Positions 27,811 through 36,567 of a DNA stretch of 64,000 nucleotides are shown here, in pieces (within the stretch, counting starts at the first letter, position 1; the number at the start of each line of letters is the position of its first letter). The stretch is taken from positions 1,090,001 through 1,154,000 of the forward strand of contig NC_022041.1 of the NCBI RefSeq assembly GCF_000444995.1, read 5' to 3'. Position numbers and translations under genes: made by a program. Source of the DNA: Paracoccus aminophilus JCM 7686. GTDB taxonomy: Bacteria > Pseudomonadota > Alphaproteobacteria > Rhodobacterales > Rhodobacteraceae. The notes under the pieces were generated by a model. The model was not told the DNA's origin. It ran no database searches and saw only the letters and a list, made by a program, of their open reading frames with translations.

Positions 27811-27856
27811 AAAAATATCCCGGGGGAGGCCCGTCAGGGCCGGGGGCAGCGCCCCC
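27811..27856. repeat. Palindromic intergenic element next to the response regulator
   Basis: AAAAATATCCCGGGGGAGG followed by a GGGGGC-AGC-GCCCCC hairpin (27842-27856). I recall similar ATATCCCGGGGG plus GGGGGCAGCGCCCCC elements scattered between genes of Rhodobacterales. It sits just after the response regulator gene (-) and may act as its terminator. Dispersal is from memory; only one copy was noticed here. Confidence 0.45.
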
Positions 27857-27885
27857 AACCAAGGCTCTCCCGGGGCCAGAGACCG

Positions 27886-28551
27886 CTAAAGCTCGTCGAA
27901 GTAACGAATCGCTTTCCCGACCATATCGGCAAAGGTCGTGGCGCCCAGCTTGTCCTTGAGCGTCATCGAGACATTCGAGACGGTCTTGTAGCTGATCCCC
28001 GCGCGCTCGGCGATCTCGCGATAGGACAATCCTTCGGCGACGCCGCGCAGGATATGCTCCTCGCGCGGGGTCAGCCGCGGGCGTGCGGAAAAGGTCCCGG
28101 GCTGGTTCATCAAGGCAATCTTGCGGGCCATCTCGGTCGAGACATAGCTGCCGCCACGCACGACCTCGATAAAGGCATCGGCAATTTCCGAGGACGGAGA
28201 ATCCTTATTGATCAATCCATTACATCCAGCCTGCAAGGCGCGGCGTGCGATGATCGGGCTGCGGTGCATGGTAAAGACAAGGATCGGCAGCCTTGCCCCC
28301 ACCTGGCGCAGACGCGCGATCAGACGGATCCCCGCGATCTTCTGCTCGCCGATGGTCAGATCGACGACCATGGCATCGGGCGCCTCATGCCGCCAGGCGC
28401 GAAAGGCGGCCAGCGGGCTTGCGACCGGGATGACCTCGCAGTCCATCCGGTCGCGGATGATGCGCCCCCAGCCTTCAGCGACCACCGGATGATCGTCCAG
28501 CACGACGACGCGGCAGGGGCTGGGCGCGGGGATCGAGGCAGGCAGGGTCAT
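27886..28551 (-). CDS. NarL/LuxR-type response regulator
   Basis: A 221-residue DNA-binding response regulator. The receiver domain has the acidic pair D19-D20, the phosphoacceptor D64 (MVVDLTIG), a T in VFTMH and K in NKDSP. The C-terminal LuxR helix-turn-helix runs about 157-215 (LTPREEHILRGVAEGLSYREIAERAGISYKT, partly). Its start overlaps the end of the kinase gene (ATGA), a clear two-component pair. Signal unknown; MoxX/FlhR-type regulators of C1 metabolism in Paracoccus are of this class. Confidence 0.93.
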   Translation of the reverse strand: MTLPASIPAPSPCRVVVLDDHPVVAEGWGRIIRDRMDCEVIPVASPLAAFRAWRHEAPDAMVVDLTIGEQKIAGIRLIARLRQVGARLPILVFTMHRSPIIARRALQAGCNGLINKDSPSSEIADAFIEVVRGGSYVSTEMARKIALMNQPGTFSARPRLTPREEHILRGVAEGLSYREIAERAGISYKTVSNVSMTLKDKLGATTFADMVGKAIRYFDEL

Positions 28552-29981
28552 AGAGGCATCCGCAATTCGGTCAGAGTCAGGTCATTTCGGCGATAGGGCG
28601 CAGTATAGACCGCGCCGAGGATCAAGGCACGATCTTCCATGCCCGATCTGCCAAGCCCCGCGCGATTGCCCTTGGGGCCGCTGCCATTGTCGCTGACCAC
28701 GGTCACAATCTCGCCGGGCGCCAGCTCCATGCGGACATGGATCCGGCTTGGATTGGCGTGGCGGATCGCATTGAGCACGCTTTCGCGCACGAAACGGAAG
28801 ATCGCGATCTCGGCGGCCTCACCGGCGGCAGCTCGGGGATCGGCATCGAGCGTGATCTCGATGTCGGGCGCCATTTCCGAGAAATTGAAGGCGAGTTCGT
28901 GCAGTAATTCCTCGAGATTGGCGTCATCGAGCGTCATCGGCCGCAGGTCCTCGATTGCCGCGCGCGCGGTCTTCTGGACTTCGCCGGCATGGCGGGCAAT
29001 CGCGGCGAGCGCCTCGGCAAGCTGCGCCGACTCGGCGGGCGGCAGCTTGCCCGCCGCCGCCTCGGCTTGGCCGACCGCCGCGCGCAAGGCGAAAAGCTGC
29101 GGGCCCATTTCGTCATGGAGATCGCTTGCGATCAAAGCGCGCTCGGATTCGGCCAAGGTCAGCATCCGCTCTTGCAGGTGCCGGTTCTCGGCCCGGCCCG
29201 CGACCAGATGGCTGGCCAGCGCATTGACCCCTTCGGACAGCGCGGCCAGCTCGCGCAGACCGGAATCGGGCGCGCGCACCGCAAGGTCATTGTCGCGCAT
29301 CCGCGCCATCGCGCCCTCGACCAGCCGAAGCCTGCGGCTGATGAACAGCGAGACCATCATCGTCACCGCGACCATGACCGTGATCGCAAGCGCCAGCAAT
29401 GGCAGCGCGATGCGCAGGGTTTCCCAGGTCTTGGCGATCTCATCCGACGGATCGGTGGTGATCGTCAGAATACCGATGACGTTAGGGTATTTGCGGATCG
29501 GAAAGATGTCACTTTGCGGCGGCGGCGTCAAAAGCGCGGTCAGCCAAGCGGGCGGGCTTGGTCCGTCGGGCTTGGCGGTATCCTCGGGCGCGATCCGGCG
29601 CCCACGGGTGTCATCGACCCAGGCCGAGACATGGCGCAGCGCGTCGATTTCGGTGGCGAGGCGGCTGGCTTGGGCCAGCATATCCTCGCGCTGAAAGGCG
29701 GTCGGCAGGCGGAAGGTCGCGGCGGCGGTGGCCAGATGAAAGGCCGAATCCGTCTCGGTCCGCACCGAGCTTCTCGCATTCACGATCACGATCGCGCCGA
29801 CGATGGCGCAGACGATCATCCCGGCCAGAAGCGAGCCGAGAAAGGCAATGAGGGTCAGCGAGGCCTTGTGATTGGCCGCCGGACGCGGCGCATGGTCGGC
29901 CGTGGTGCCGGGCTTTTGCCACGGCGCGGGCGCGCGCGCCGCTTCTGCGCCGGTTGCTGTCTCTGCCGCGCCGCTTTGCAT
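28548..29981 (-). CDS. NarX/DesK-type sensor histidine kinase
   Basis: A 477-residue inner-membrane kinase. A cytoplasmic N-tail is followed by a helix (about 40-65), a periplasmic sensor region of ~125 residues, a second helix (about 190-215), a HAMP domain and a HisKA_3 dimerisation domain with the phospho-His in ASDLHDEMGPQLFALR. The ATPase part shows VSDNGSGP and GRSGMEDRA. The start at 29981 avoids a Pro/Arg-rich upstream extension. Coupled to the response regulator; divergent from a metallo-hydrolase gene. Confidence 0.9.
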   Translation of the reverse strand: MQSGAAETATGAEAARAPAPWQKPGTTADHAPRPAANHKASLTLIAFLGSLLAGMIVCAIVGAIVIVNARSSVRTETDSAFHLATAAATFRLPTAFQREDMLAQASRLATEIDALRHVSAWVDDTRGRRIAPEDTAKPDGPSPPAWLTALLTPPPQSDIFPIRKYPNVIGILTITTDPSDEIAKTWETLRIALPLLALAITVMVAVTMMVSLFISRRLRLVEGAMARMRDNDLAVRAPDSGLRELAALSEGVNALASHLVAGRAENRHLQERMLTLAESERALIASDLHDEMGPQLFALRAAVGQAEAAAGKLPPAESAQLAEALAAIARHAGEVQKTARAAIEDLRPMTLDDANLEELLHELAFNFSEMAPDIEITLDADPRAAAGEAAEIAIFRFVRESVLNAIRHANPSRIHVRMELAPGEIVTVVSDNGSGPKGNRAGLGRSGMEDRALILGAVYTAPYRRNDLTLTELRMPL

Positions 29982-30125
29982 GGGGTGTCGAAGACCTCCG
30001 TCCTGTCGCCGCAGACTATGAGGAGATCGCCCGCGTCCGGCAAGAGCGCGCGCAAACGCGGGGGCAAGATGCGTGGCCAGACAAAAGATGCTAGAGTTCT
30101 TGCGATTTGACAGAGGAGGGAGAGG

Positions 30126-31049
30126 ATGAAAAACACGCATATCACGAGGCGCAGCGCGCTTCTGACAGGAGCAGGCCTTTCCATGACAACGATGCTTCCC
30201 GCCGCAGCGCCCGCTCAGACGGCCCGCCCGGCGACCCCGGGCCCGGCTGTGACCGAGAGCCTGGCCTTGGGCGATTTCGCCGTTACGCCCTTGCTCGCGG
30301 GCAAGGTGATTTCAGACAATCCGATTGCGACCTATGCACTCAATGTCGATCCGGCCGAATTTGCCCGGGTCTGCACCGATAACTTTCTGCCAAGCGCCAA
30401 ATCCGGCAATTCCTTCACGCCGAGCCTTGTGAAAGCAGGCGATGCGCTGGTGCTGTTCGACACCGGGCTCAACCCCGAGGGCATTCTGGCCGCTTTGGCG
30501 CAGGCCGGTGTCGCGCCCGAGGCGATCACCCATGTCGTCCTGACCCATATGCACGGCGATCACATCGGCGGGCTGATGGGCGAGGGGCCGACCTTCCCGA
30601 ATGCCGAGCTGATCGTGCCGCGCGCCGAGAATGATTATTGGGCCGCGCAGGACAATGACGCCTATAAGGCCAAGGTCCTTCCCCTGATCGGCAAGGCGCG
30701 CCAGATCGGCGATAGCGACGAGATCCTGCCCGGCATCCGCGCCGAGGCGGCGCATGGCCATACGCCGGGACATACGACCTATCTGCTCACCTCGGGCGAG
30801 AAGCAGCTTTTGCTCAGCGGCGACAGTTTCAACCATTACGTTTTCTCGGTCGCCCATCCCGAATGGCAGGTCCGTTTCGATGCCGACAAGGAGGCCGCGA
30901 TCCAGACCCGCAAGAAGGTGCTCGAGCGGCTTGCAGTGGATCGCATCCCCTTTATCGGCTATCATATGCCCTATCCCGCCGTGGGCTTTATTTCGCGTCG
31001 GGGGGAGGGCTACCGTTTCGTGCCCGCGACCTATCAATTCGCGGTCTGA
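30126..31049 (+). CDS. Tat-exported metallo-beta-lactamase-fold hydrolase
   Basis: A 307-residue zinc hydrolase. The N-terminus has a twin-arginine-like signal (TRRSALLTGAG), suggesting folded export to the periplasm. The fold shows LVLFDTGLN, the zinc motif THMHGDHIGG, AAHGHTPGHTTY and LLSGDSFNHY. Homologues include lactonases and quinoprotein-pathway accessory hydrolases. GAGGAGGGAGAGG precedes the ATG. It is divergent from the kinase gene. Substrate unknown. Confidence 0.85.
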   Translation: MKNTHITRRSALLTGAGLSMTTMLPAAAPAQTARPATPGPAVTESLALGDFAVTPLLAGKVISDNPIATYALNVDPAEFARVCTDNFLPSAKSGNSFTPSLVKAGDALVLFDTGLNPEGILAALAQAGVAPEAITHVVLTHMHGDHIGGLMGEGPTFPNAELIVPRAENDYWAAQDNDAYKAKVLPLIGKARQIGDSDEILPGIRAEAAHGHTPGHTTYLLTSGEKQLLLSGDSFNHYVFSVAHPEWQVRFDADKEAAIQTRKKVLERLAVDRIPFIGYHMPYPAVGFISRRGEGYRFVPATYQFAV

Positions 31050-31140
31050 GGATCGCCGATTGAGGGCCAAAATTTGAAGGCCGAAGTCCGACCGGGGAGG
31101 CACCGCCGGGAACAGGCGGTTGATCGGACCAGAATGAAGC

Positions 31141-31169
31141 GGGCGGCGGGATCATCCGCCGCCCGTTTT
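31141..31169 (+). terminator. Intrinsic terminator after the metallo-hydrolase gene
   Basis: GGGCGGCGG (31141-31149) pairs with CCGCCGCCC (31156-31164), followed by GTTTTC. It separates the hydrolase gene (+) from the converging phenylacetate/liv operon (-). Confidence 0.85.
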
Positions 31170-31186
31170 CGTCCATGAAATCCGTC

Positions 31187-33157
31187 TCAGACCTTGCCAA
31201 GTTTGCGATCGCGCGCATGCATCGGCCCGCCGCGCCAGCGCGGGAAGCCGTAGCCGTGGATTTCCACCAGATCGATGTCCGAGGCCTGATGGGCGATGCC
31301 TTCGGCGAGGATCTGATCGCCCTCTGCCGCCATTTCTCCGACCAGCGTTTCGGCAATCGCCTCCCGGCTGAGGGGTGTGCTTAGGGCGGGCGTCCGCGCG
31401 GCGGTGATCTCTGCGGCGAGCAGGCGCGCGACCTCCTCTGAGGCTTGGGGTTTGCGCTCGCCGGGGATGTAGTCATACCAGCCCCCGCCGGTTTTCTGGC
31501 CCTTGCGCCCGGCGCGCACCAAAATGTCGCCAAGCGTCTCGGCGACCGCCTGACCCGAGGCCCGCGCCCCTTCGCGCTGCAGATAGGCGATATCAAGCCC
31601 GCCCATATCCTGCGCCTCGAACGGCCCCATGGCGAAACCATAGCCCCGCATCGCGGCATCAACCTCGGCAATCGCCACGCCCTGACGCAGAAGCGCCTCG
31701 GCGGCGGCGCGGTAGCGCTTGAGGATGCGGTTGCCGATGAAGCCCTCGCAGATCCCGGCGGCGACCGGCACCTTGCCCAGCTGTTTCGCCAGAGCGAACG
31801 CCGTGGCCAAGGTCGCGGGCGAGGTCGCGGGCGTCGGCACGATTTCCAAGAGCTTCATCACATTCGCCGGGCTGAAGAAATGCAACCCGATGAAGCGCGC
31901 GGGATTGGGGATCTCGGCCTCAAGCGCGCGCGGATCGAGATAGGAGGTGTTGGTCGCGAGCACCGCATCGGCGCGGCAGGCCACGCCCAGTTGGGCAAAG
32001 ACCGCGCGCTTGACCTCGATATCTTCAAAGACCGCCTCGATGACCAGATCGGTCTTGGCAAGGCTTGCGTAATCGGTCGAGCCGGTGACGCCCGCCAGCC
32101 GGTCGGCGAACTGCGCCTCGCTCAGCTTGCCGCGTTTGACGCCGCCTTCGAAGATCGCGCGGATATTGGCGATGCCGCGCGCCAGAGCCTCGGCGTCGCG
32201 CTCGATCAGCGTGACCGGCAGGCCCGCGTCGCGCAGCGCCGCCGCAATTCCCGCGCCCATCGTGCCGCCGCCAATCACCGCCATGCGCGCAATCGCCACC
32301 GGCTTGGCCTCGCCCAGATGGGCGGGGCGGGTCGCGCCGCGTTCGGCGAAAAAGACCGCGCGCAAGGCCGCCGCCTGATCCGAGCCGCGCAGGTCGAGGA
32401 AGGTCTGGCGCTCGAAGGCCATCGCCTCGTCAAAGCTGCTTTCGGTGGCCTTGCGGATCGCCTCCAGCGCGCGCAAAGGCCCGTGATTGCCCTTGGCGGC
32501 TTTGGTGACGGCGGCGGTCTGGCTTTCCCAGAACGCGTCAGGCTCGGGCGGCAGGGGGCGGGTCGAGAGCGGCTCGGGCAGGGGATTGGCCAGCGCGGCC
32601 GTGGCGAAGGCCACGGCACCGGCGGTCAGATCGCCCGCGATCACCGCATCGATCAGGCCAAGCGTCAGGGCCTTTTCGGCGCGGAGGGGCTTGCCCGAGG
32701 TGATCAGATCGACCGCCGCCGGAACGCCGATCAGGCGCGGCGTGCGCACCGTGCCGCTGGCGCCGGGGATGATGCCAAGCGTGACCTCGGGCAGGCCGAG
32801 GCTCGCCGAGGCGACCGCGACGCGGAAGCGGCAGCCAAGCGCGACTTCCAGCCCACCGCCAAGCGCCGAACCGTGGATCGCGGCGATCCAAGGCGCGCGC
32901 GCGGCCTCGATCCGGGCGACGAGGTCGGGCAGATGCGGTGGCTCGGGCGTGCGGCCAAACTCGCGCACATCCGCGCCCGCGATGAAGGTCCGCCCGGCGC
33001 AGGTCAGCACCACCGCCGAGACCTCGGGATCGGCGTCAAGCGCCTCGACCGCGTCCCACAGCCCCTGACGCAAAGCCTGCGACAACGCGTTCACCGGAGG
33101 ATTGTCCACGGTGACGATGGCGATCTGGCCCTCGCGGGCGATGGTGACAATGGACAT
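31187..33157 (-). CDS. Enoyl-CoA hydratase / 3-hydroxyacyl-CoA dehydrogenase fusion
   Basis: A 656-residue bifunctional beta-oxidation enzyme. Residues 1-190 are a crotonase domain with the oxyanion and catalytic segments (FIAGADVREF, GSALGGGLEVALGC, LPEVTLGIIPG). From about residue 290 comes the NAD-binding motif VIGGGTMGAGIAAAL, then LHFFSPANVMKLLEIV and two C-terminal dehydrogenase domains. The paa genes here include no separate paaF or paaH, so this protein probably turns 2,3-dehydroadipyl-CoA into 3-oxoadipyl-CoA. It is last in the paaN-livKHMGF run, 17 bases after livF. The start is supported by AGGAG. Confidence 0.9.
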   Translation of the reverse strand: MSIVTIAREGQIAIVTVDNPPVNALSQALRQGLWDAVEALDADPEVSAVVLTCAGRTFIAGADVREFGRTPEPPHLPDLVARIEAARAPWIAAIHGSALGGGLEVALGCRFRVAVASASLGLPEVTLGIIPGASGTVRTPRLIGVPAAVDLITSGKPLRAEKALTLGLIDAVIAGDLTAGAVAFATAALANPLPEPLSTRPLPPEPDAFWESQTAAVTKAAKGNHGPLRALEAIRKATESSFDEAMAFERQTFLDLRGSDQAAALRAVFFAERGATRPAHLGEAKPVAIARMAVIGGGTMGAGIAAALRDAGLPVTLIERDAEALARGIANIRAIFEGGVKRGKLSEAQFADRLAGVTGSTDYASLAKTDLVIEAVFEDIEVKRAVFAQLGVACRADAVLATNTSYLDPRALEAEIPNPARFIGLHFFSPANVMKLLEIVPTPATSPATLATAFALAKQLGKVPVAAGICEGFIGNRILKRYRAAAEALLRQGVAIAEVDAAMRGYGFAMGPFEAQDMGGLDIAYLQREGARASGQAVAETLGDILVRAGRKGQKTGGGWYDYIPGERKPQASEEVARLLAAEITAARTPALSTPLSREAIAETLVGEMAAEGDQILAEGIAHQASDIDLVEIHGYGFPRWRGGPMHARDRKLGKV

Positions 33158-33174
33158 GTCTTGCTCCTGACTTC

Positions 33175-33876
33175 TCAAATCCCGAGATAGGCTTCGCGGA
33201 TGCGGGGATCGGCGATCAGCTCGGCGGCGGGGCCCTCGATGGTGACGCGCCCGGTTTCCATGACATAGCCCCGATCCGCGATCTTGAGCGCGCCGAAGGC
33301 GTTTTGCTCGACCAGCAGCACGGTGACATTGAGCGCCTTGAGCCCTTTGACCACATCGAAGATCTGTTGAACGATGATCGGCGCCAGCCCCATCGAGGGC
33401 TCGTCGAGCAAGAGGCAGCTCGGCCGCCCCATCAGCGCGCGCGCCATGGCCAGCATCTGCTGCTGACCACCCGAGAGGCCTCCTGCGGCGAGATTGCGCT
33501 TTTCCTTGAGGATCGGGAACATCTGGAAAGCGTCTTCCATGTCCTTCTCGACACGGTCGTCGCTGTAAAGAAATGCCCCAAGCCTCAGGTTTTCCTCGAC
33601 CGAGAGATTGGTGAAAATCTGGCGCCCCTCGGGCGATTGGGCAAGGCCCCGCCCGATCCGCTTATAGGCGGGCACCGCCGTCAGCGGCTCGCCCCGGAAG
33701 GTGATCGTGCCGCCAGAGACCGGCTGGACGCCCGAGAGACAGCGCAAGAGCGTCGTCTTGCCCGCGCCATTCGCGCCAACCACGGTGACGATCTCGCCCG
33801 AATCGACGCGCAGGTCGATGCCGTGCAGCACTTCGATGCGCCCATAACGCGAGCGCAGCCCTTCAACCGTCAGCAT
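33175..33876 (-). CDS. livF: Branched-chain-type ABC transporter ATPase LivF
   Basis: Second ATPase of a hydrophobic-amino-acid-type importer. The 233-residue product has Walker A GANGAGKTT, signature LSGGQQQM, Walker B CLLLDEPSMGL and a switch His replaced by the usual LLVEQN pattern of LivF. The start at 33876 lies inside the end of livG (14-base overlap) and removes a Lys/Arg-rich extension. It belongs to the paaN-linked importer, which I infer carries an aromatic acid rather than leucine. Confidence 0.92.
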   Translation of the reverse strand: MLTVEGLRSRYGRIEVLHGIDLRVDSGEIVTVVGANGAGKTTLLRCLSGVQPVSGGTITFRGEPLTAVPAYKRIGRGLAQSPEGRQIFTNLSVEENLRLGAFLYSDDRVEKDMEDAFQMFPILKEKRNLAAGGLSGGQQQMLAMARALMGRPSCLLLDEPSMGLAPIIVQQIFDVVKGLKALNVTVLLVEQNAFGALKIADRGYVMETGRVTIEGPAAELIADPRIREAYLGI

Positions 33877-34651
33877 GTGCCGCCTCCGCTTCTGCTTCCG
33901 TGCCGAGATAGGCGGCAATCACCGCCGGATCGCGGCTGACCGTGGCCGGATCGTCCTCGGCGATCTTTTCGCCGTGATCGAGCACGACGATATGGTTCGA
34001 GATGCGCATGACCATCTTCATGTCATGCTCCACGAGCAGGATCGCCACGCCCGAGGCCGCGACTTCGGCGATCAGATGGTCGATTTCCTCGGTCTCGACA
34101 GCATTGCAGCCGGCGGCGGGCTCGTCGAGCAAAAGCACGGTCGGATCAAGCGCCAGCGCGCGGGCGATCTCGAGCCGTTTCAGCGCGCCATAGGACAGGT
34201 TCCCGGCCTCGCGCTCGGCCGCGCGGTCCAGACCGACGCGCTCGAGAAGCCGCATCGCGCCCTCATGCGCCGCCCGGACGCGCTTGCGCGACGAGGGCAG
34301 GCCAAGCAGATCGGCGAGAACCGGGCCGCGCTCTTTGAGGTGAAACCCCGAGGCCGCATTTTCGAGAACCGTCATGTTCTGAAAGATCTGGAGGTTCTGG
34401 AAGGTGCGCGACATGCCGCGTTCGGCCAGACGGTTCGGCTCCATCCCGGTCACATCGGTGCCGTTCAAGATGACCTGACCCGCGCCGGGCTGATAGACCC
34501 CCGAGATCATGTTGAAAAGCGTGGTCTTGCCCGCGCCATTCGGCCCGATCACCGAAACGATCTGGCCGGGTTCGACCGAGAAGCTCACGTCATGGACCGC
34601 GCGCAGACCGCCGAAGGTGATGCCAAGGCCCTTGATGTCGAGAAGGCTCAT
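33863..34651 (-). CDS. livG: Branched-chain-type ABC transporter ATPase LivG
   Basis: First ATPase of the importer, 262 residues: Walker A GPNGAGKTTLF, signature LSYGALKRLEIARAL, Walker B VLLLDEPAAG and LLVEHDM. It overlaps livM (ATGA) and livF. Length and motifs are normal for LivG. Context points to uptake of phenylacetate or a related compound. Confidence 0.93.
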   Translation of the reverse strand: MSLLDIKGLGITFGGLRAVHDVSFSVEPGQIVSVIGPNGAGKTTLFNMISGVYQPGAGQVILNGTDVTGMEPNRLAERGMSRTFQNLQIFQNMTVLENAASGFHLKERGPVLADLLGLPSSRKRVRAAHEGAMRLLERVGLDRAAEREAGNLSYGALKRLEIARALALDPTVLLLDEPAAGCNAVETEEIDHLIAEVAASGVAILLVEHDMKMVMRISNHIVVLDHGEKIAEDDPATVSRDPAVIAAYLGTEAEAEAAHADG

Positions 34652-35613
34652 TCGCGTTTTCCTCCCCGGAATTTACGCAGGATCGAGGGCAAAAGCCCCT
34701 GCGGCATGAAGATCATCACAAGGATCATCACAAGGCCGAGCATGAGCTGCTCATATTCGGCAAAGACGGTCAGGGCTTGGGGCAGCAGCGTCAGGATCCC
34801 CGCGCCGAAGATCGCGCCAAGGACAGAGCCCGCGCCGCCCAGAACCGCCATGGTGACCATCTCGATCGAATGCATATAGCCCGCGATATCGGGGCTGACG
34901 AATTTGTTCTGGAGCGCCAGCAGCGAACCCGAGACCGAGGCGAAGACCGCCGAGATCACGAAAGCCTGCAGCTTCGCACGGGCGACGTCGATGCCGACGG
35001 TGCGCGCCGCGATCTCCGAGCCATGGAGCGCGCGCAAGGCCCGCCCGGTCGGGCTGGTGTAGAGGTTCAGCGCCAGCCAAGCCGCGATGATCAGGCAGAT
35101 CCCGCTGAAGGCATACCAGAACTCGCCATTGGTGAGGTTGAGGCCCATGTCCTTCAACAGAGCGCGCAGGCCAAGCTCGGGGACCTCGATCCCGTCCGGG
35201 CCCTTGGTCAGCCAGCGCTCATTGGTCAGGACCATCGAAATCAGGATGCCCATGCCAAGGCTCGCGACGCCAAGATAATAGCCCTTGAGCCGCAGGATCG
35301 GGCGCCCGACCAGATAGGCCAAAAGCGCCGAGATCGCCGCGCCCAGAAAGATCGCGAGGCCCGGATGGATGCCCCAATGGACCGGGGCGAGCGCGCAGGC
35401 ATAGCCGCCGATCCCGGCGAAACCGGCATGGCCGAGGCTGATCTGACCGGCATAGCCGGTCAGGATGACAATGCCGGTTACTGCGATCCCGTTGACGAAG
35501 ATCAGCGCGCCGATGCGGTAGTAATAGCCCGAGGGAAAAAAGAAGGGCGACAGCGCGATCAGCACGGTCAGGATCAGGAGGGTGATCTGTTTGGAGCTGA
35601 GTTTCATGGTCAC
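34648..35613 (-). CDS. livM: Branched-chain-type ABC transporter permease LivM
   Basis: A 321-residue inner-membrane permease with about 8-10 hydrophobic helices and the LivM signature GYAGQISLGHAGFAGIGGY. Its start overlaps the stop of livH and its stop overlaps livG, so the importer genes are translationally coupled. Confidence 0.93.
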   Translation of the reverse strand: MTMKLSSKQITLLILTVLIALSPFFFPSGYYYRIGALIFVNGIAVTGIVILTGYAGQISLGHAGFAGIGGYACALAPVHWGIHPGLAIFLGAAISALLAYLVGRPILRLKGYYLGVASLGMGILISMVLTNERWLTKGPDGIEVPELGLRALLKDMGLNLTNGEFWYAFSGICLIIAAWLALNLYTSPTGRALRALHGSEIAARTVGIDVARAKLQAFVISAVFASVSGSLLALQNKFVSPDIAGYMHSIEMVTMAVLGGAGSVLGAIFGAGILTLLPQALTVFAEYEQLMLGLVMILVMIFMPQGLLPSILRKFRGGKRE

Positions 35614-36482
35614 ACCCGCTCTGTCGATTTCTTGCCGAAGAGACCCTGCGGCATGAAGAAGAGCACCGCGAGGATCACGATGAAGGCGGTCGCATCCTTG
35701 TATTGCGAGCTCAGATAGCCCGCGGTCAGCGCCTCGAGAAGGCCAAGGATCAGCCCGCCAAAGAGCGCGCCCTTGGGATTGCCCATGCCGCCGAGCATCG
35801 CCGCGGCAAAGCCCTTGAGCGCCAGCGCGATGCCGACATCATAGGAAACCAGCGTGATCGGCGTGACCAAAACGCCCGCGAGCGCGCCGATGGCGGCGGA
35901 AAGCGCGAACGAGAAGGTCATCACGAGGTTGGTGTTGATGCCGACAAGCTGCGCCGCGATGCGGTTGTTCGAGGTCGCAAGGATCGCCTTGCCCATCAGC
36001 GTCTTCGAGAAGAAGATCCACAGCGCAATAAAGACCAGAAGCGCGCCCGCGATCACCCAGAGGCTCTGCGGCAGGATGGTCGCGCCCAGCACATGGATCG
36101 GATCATCGCCCGAAAAGGCGGGATAGCTGTGGATCTGCTTGTCGAAAACCAATTGCGTCACGCCCCGGATCAGGATCGAGGCGCCGATGGTGATGATGAT
36201 CAGCGACACGACCGGGGCACCGCGCGCGGGCTCGATCGCGAGCTTATTGAGCGCGATCCCGACCAGTGAGGTGACCGCAATCGCAATCAGTGCCGCCAGC
36301 GGCAGCGGCAGCCCGGCCTGATGCGCGAAGAAAGTGATCATGCCGCCCAGCATGACGAATTCGCCTTGCGCGAAATTCACCACATCCGAGGCGTTGTAAA
36401 TGATCGTGAAACCAAGGGCGACCAGCGCATAGACCGCGCCGACCGTGACCCCGGACAGAAGAAATTGCATGAGTTCCGACAT
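35610..36482 (-). CDS. livH: Branched-chain-type ABC transporter permease LivH
   Basis: A 290-residue inner-membrane permease with the LivH pattern VYALVALGFTIIYNASDVVNF near the N-terminus and several further helices. It is separated from livK by 85 bases that hold a hairpin. It pairs with LivM to form the channel. Confidence 0.93.
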   Translation of the reverse strand: MSELMQFLLSGVTVGAVYALVALGFTIIYNASDVVNFAQGEFVMLGGMITFFAHQAGLPLPLAALIAIAVTSLVGIALNKLAIEPARGAPVVSLIIITIGASILIRGVTQLVFDKQIHSYPAFSGDDPIHVLGATILPQSLWVIAGALLVFIALWIFFSKTLMGKAILATSNNRIAAQLVGINTNLVMTFSFALSAAIGALAGVLVTPITLVSYDVGIALALKGFAAAMLGGMGNPKGALFGGLILGLLEALTAGYLSSQYKDATAFIVILAVLFFMPQGLFGKKSTERV

Positions 36483-36540
36483 GGGAGGCGCCCTTGGTGG
36501 GCCGTGCCGGATCGGGTGCGAGGCGGCTTGCGCAGGCGCC

Positions 36541-36557
36541 CCGCACCTTCGGCGCGG
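36541..36557 (-). other. Hairpin between livK and livH
   Basis: On the minus transcript CCGCGCC pairs with GGTGCGG around GAA (one G-U pair). There is no T-run. Such hairpins after a binding-protein gene usually protect its mRNA, giving more binding protein than permease. Confidence 0.45.
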
Positions 36558-36567
36558 CCGGTTCAGA

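Noticed and set aside
31445..33190. Open frame of 581 codons on the + strand opposite the hydratase/dehydrogenase fusion
   Set aside because: It is fully contained in a confident gene and its product is Arg/Gly-rich without a recognisable fold.
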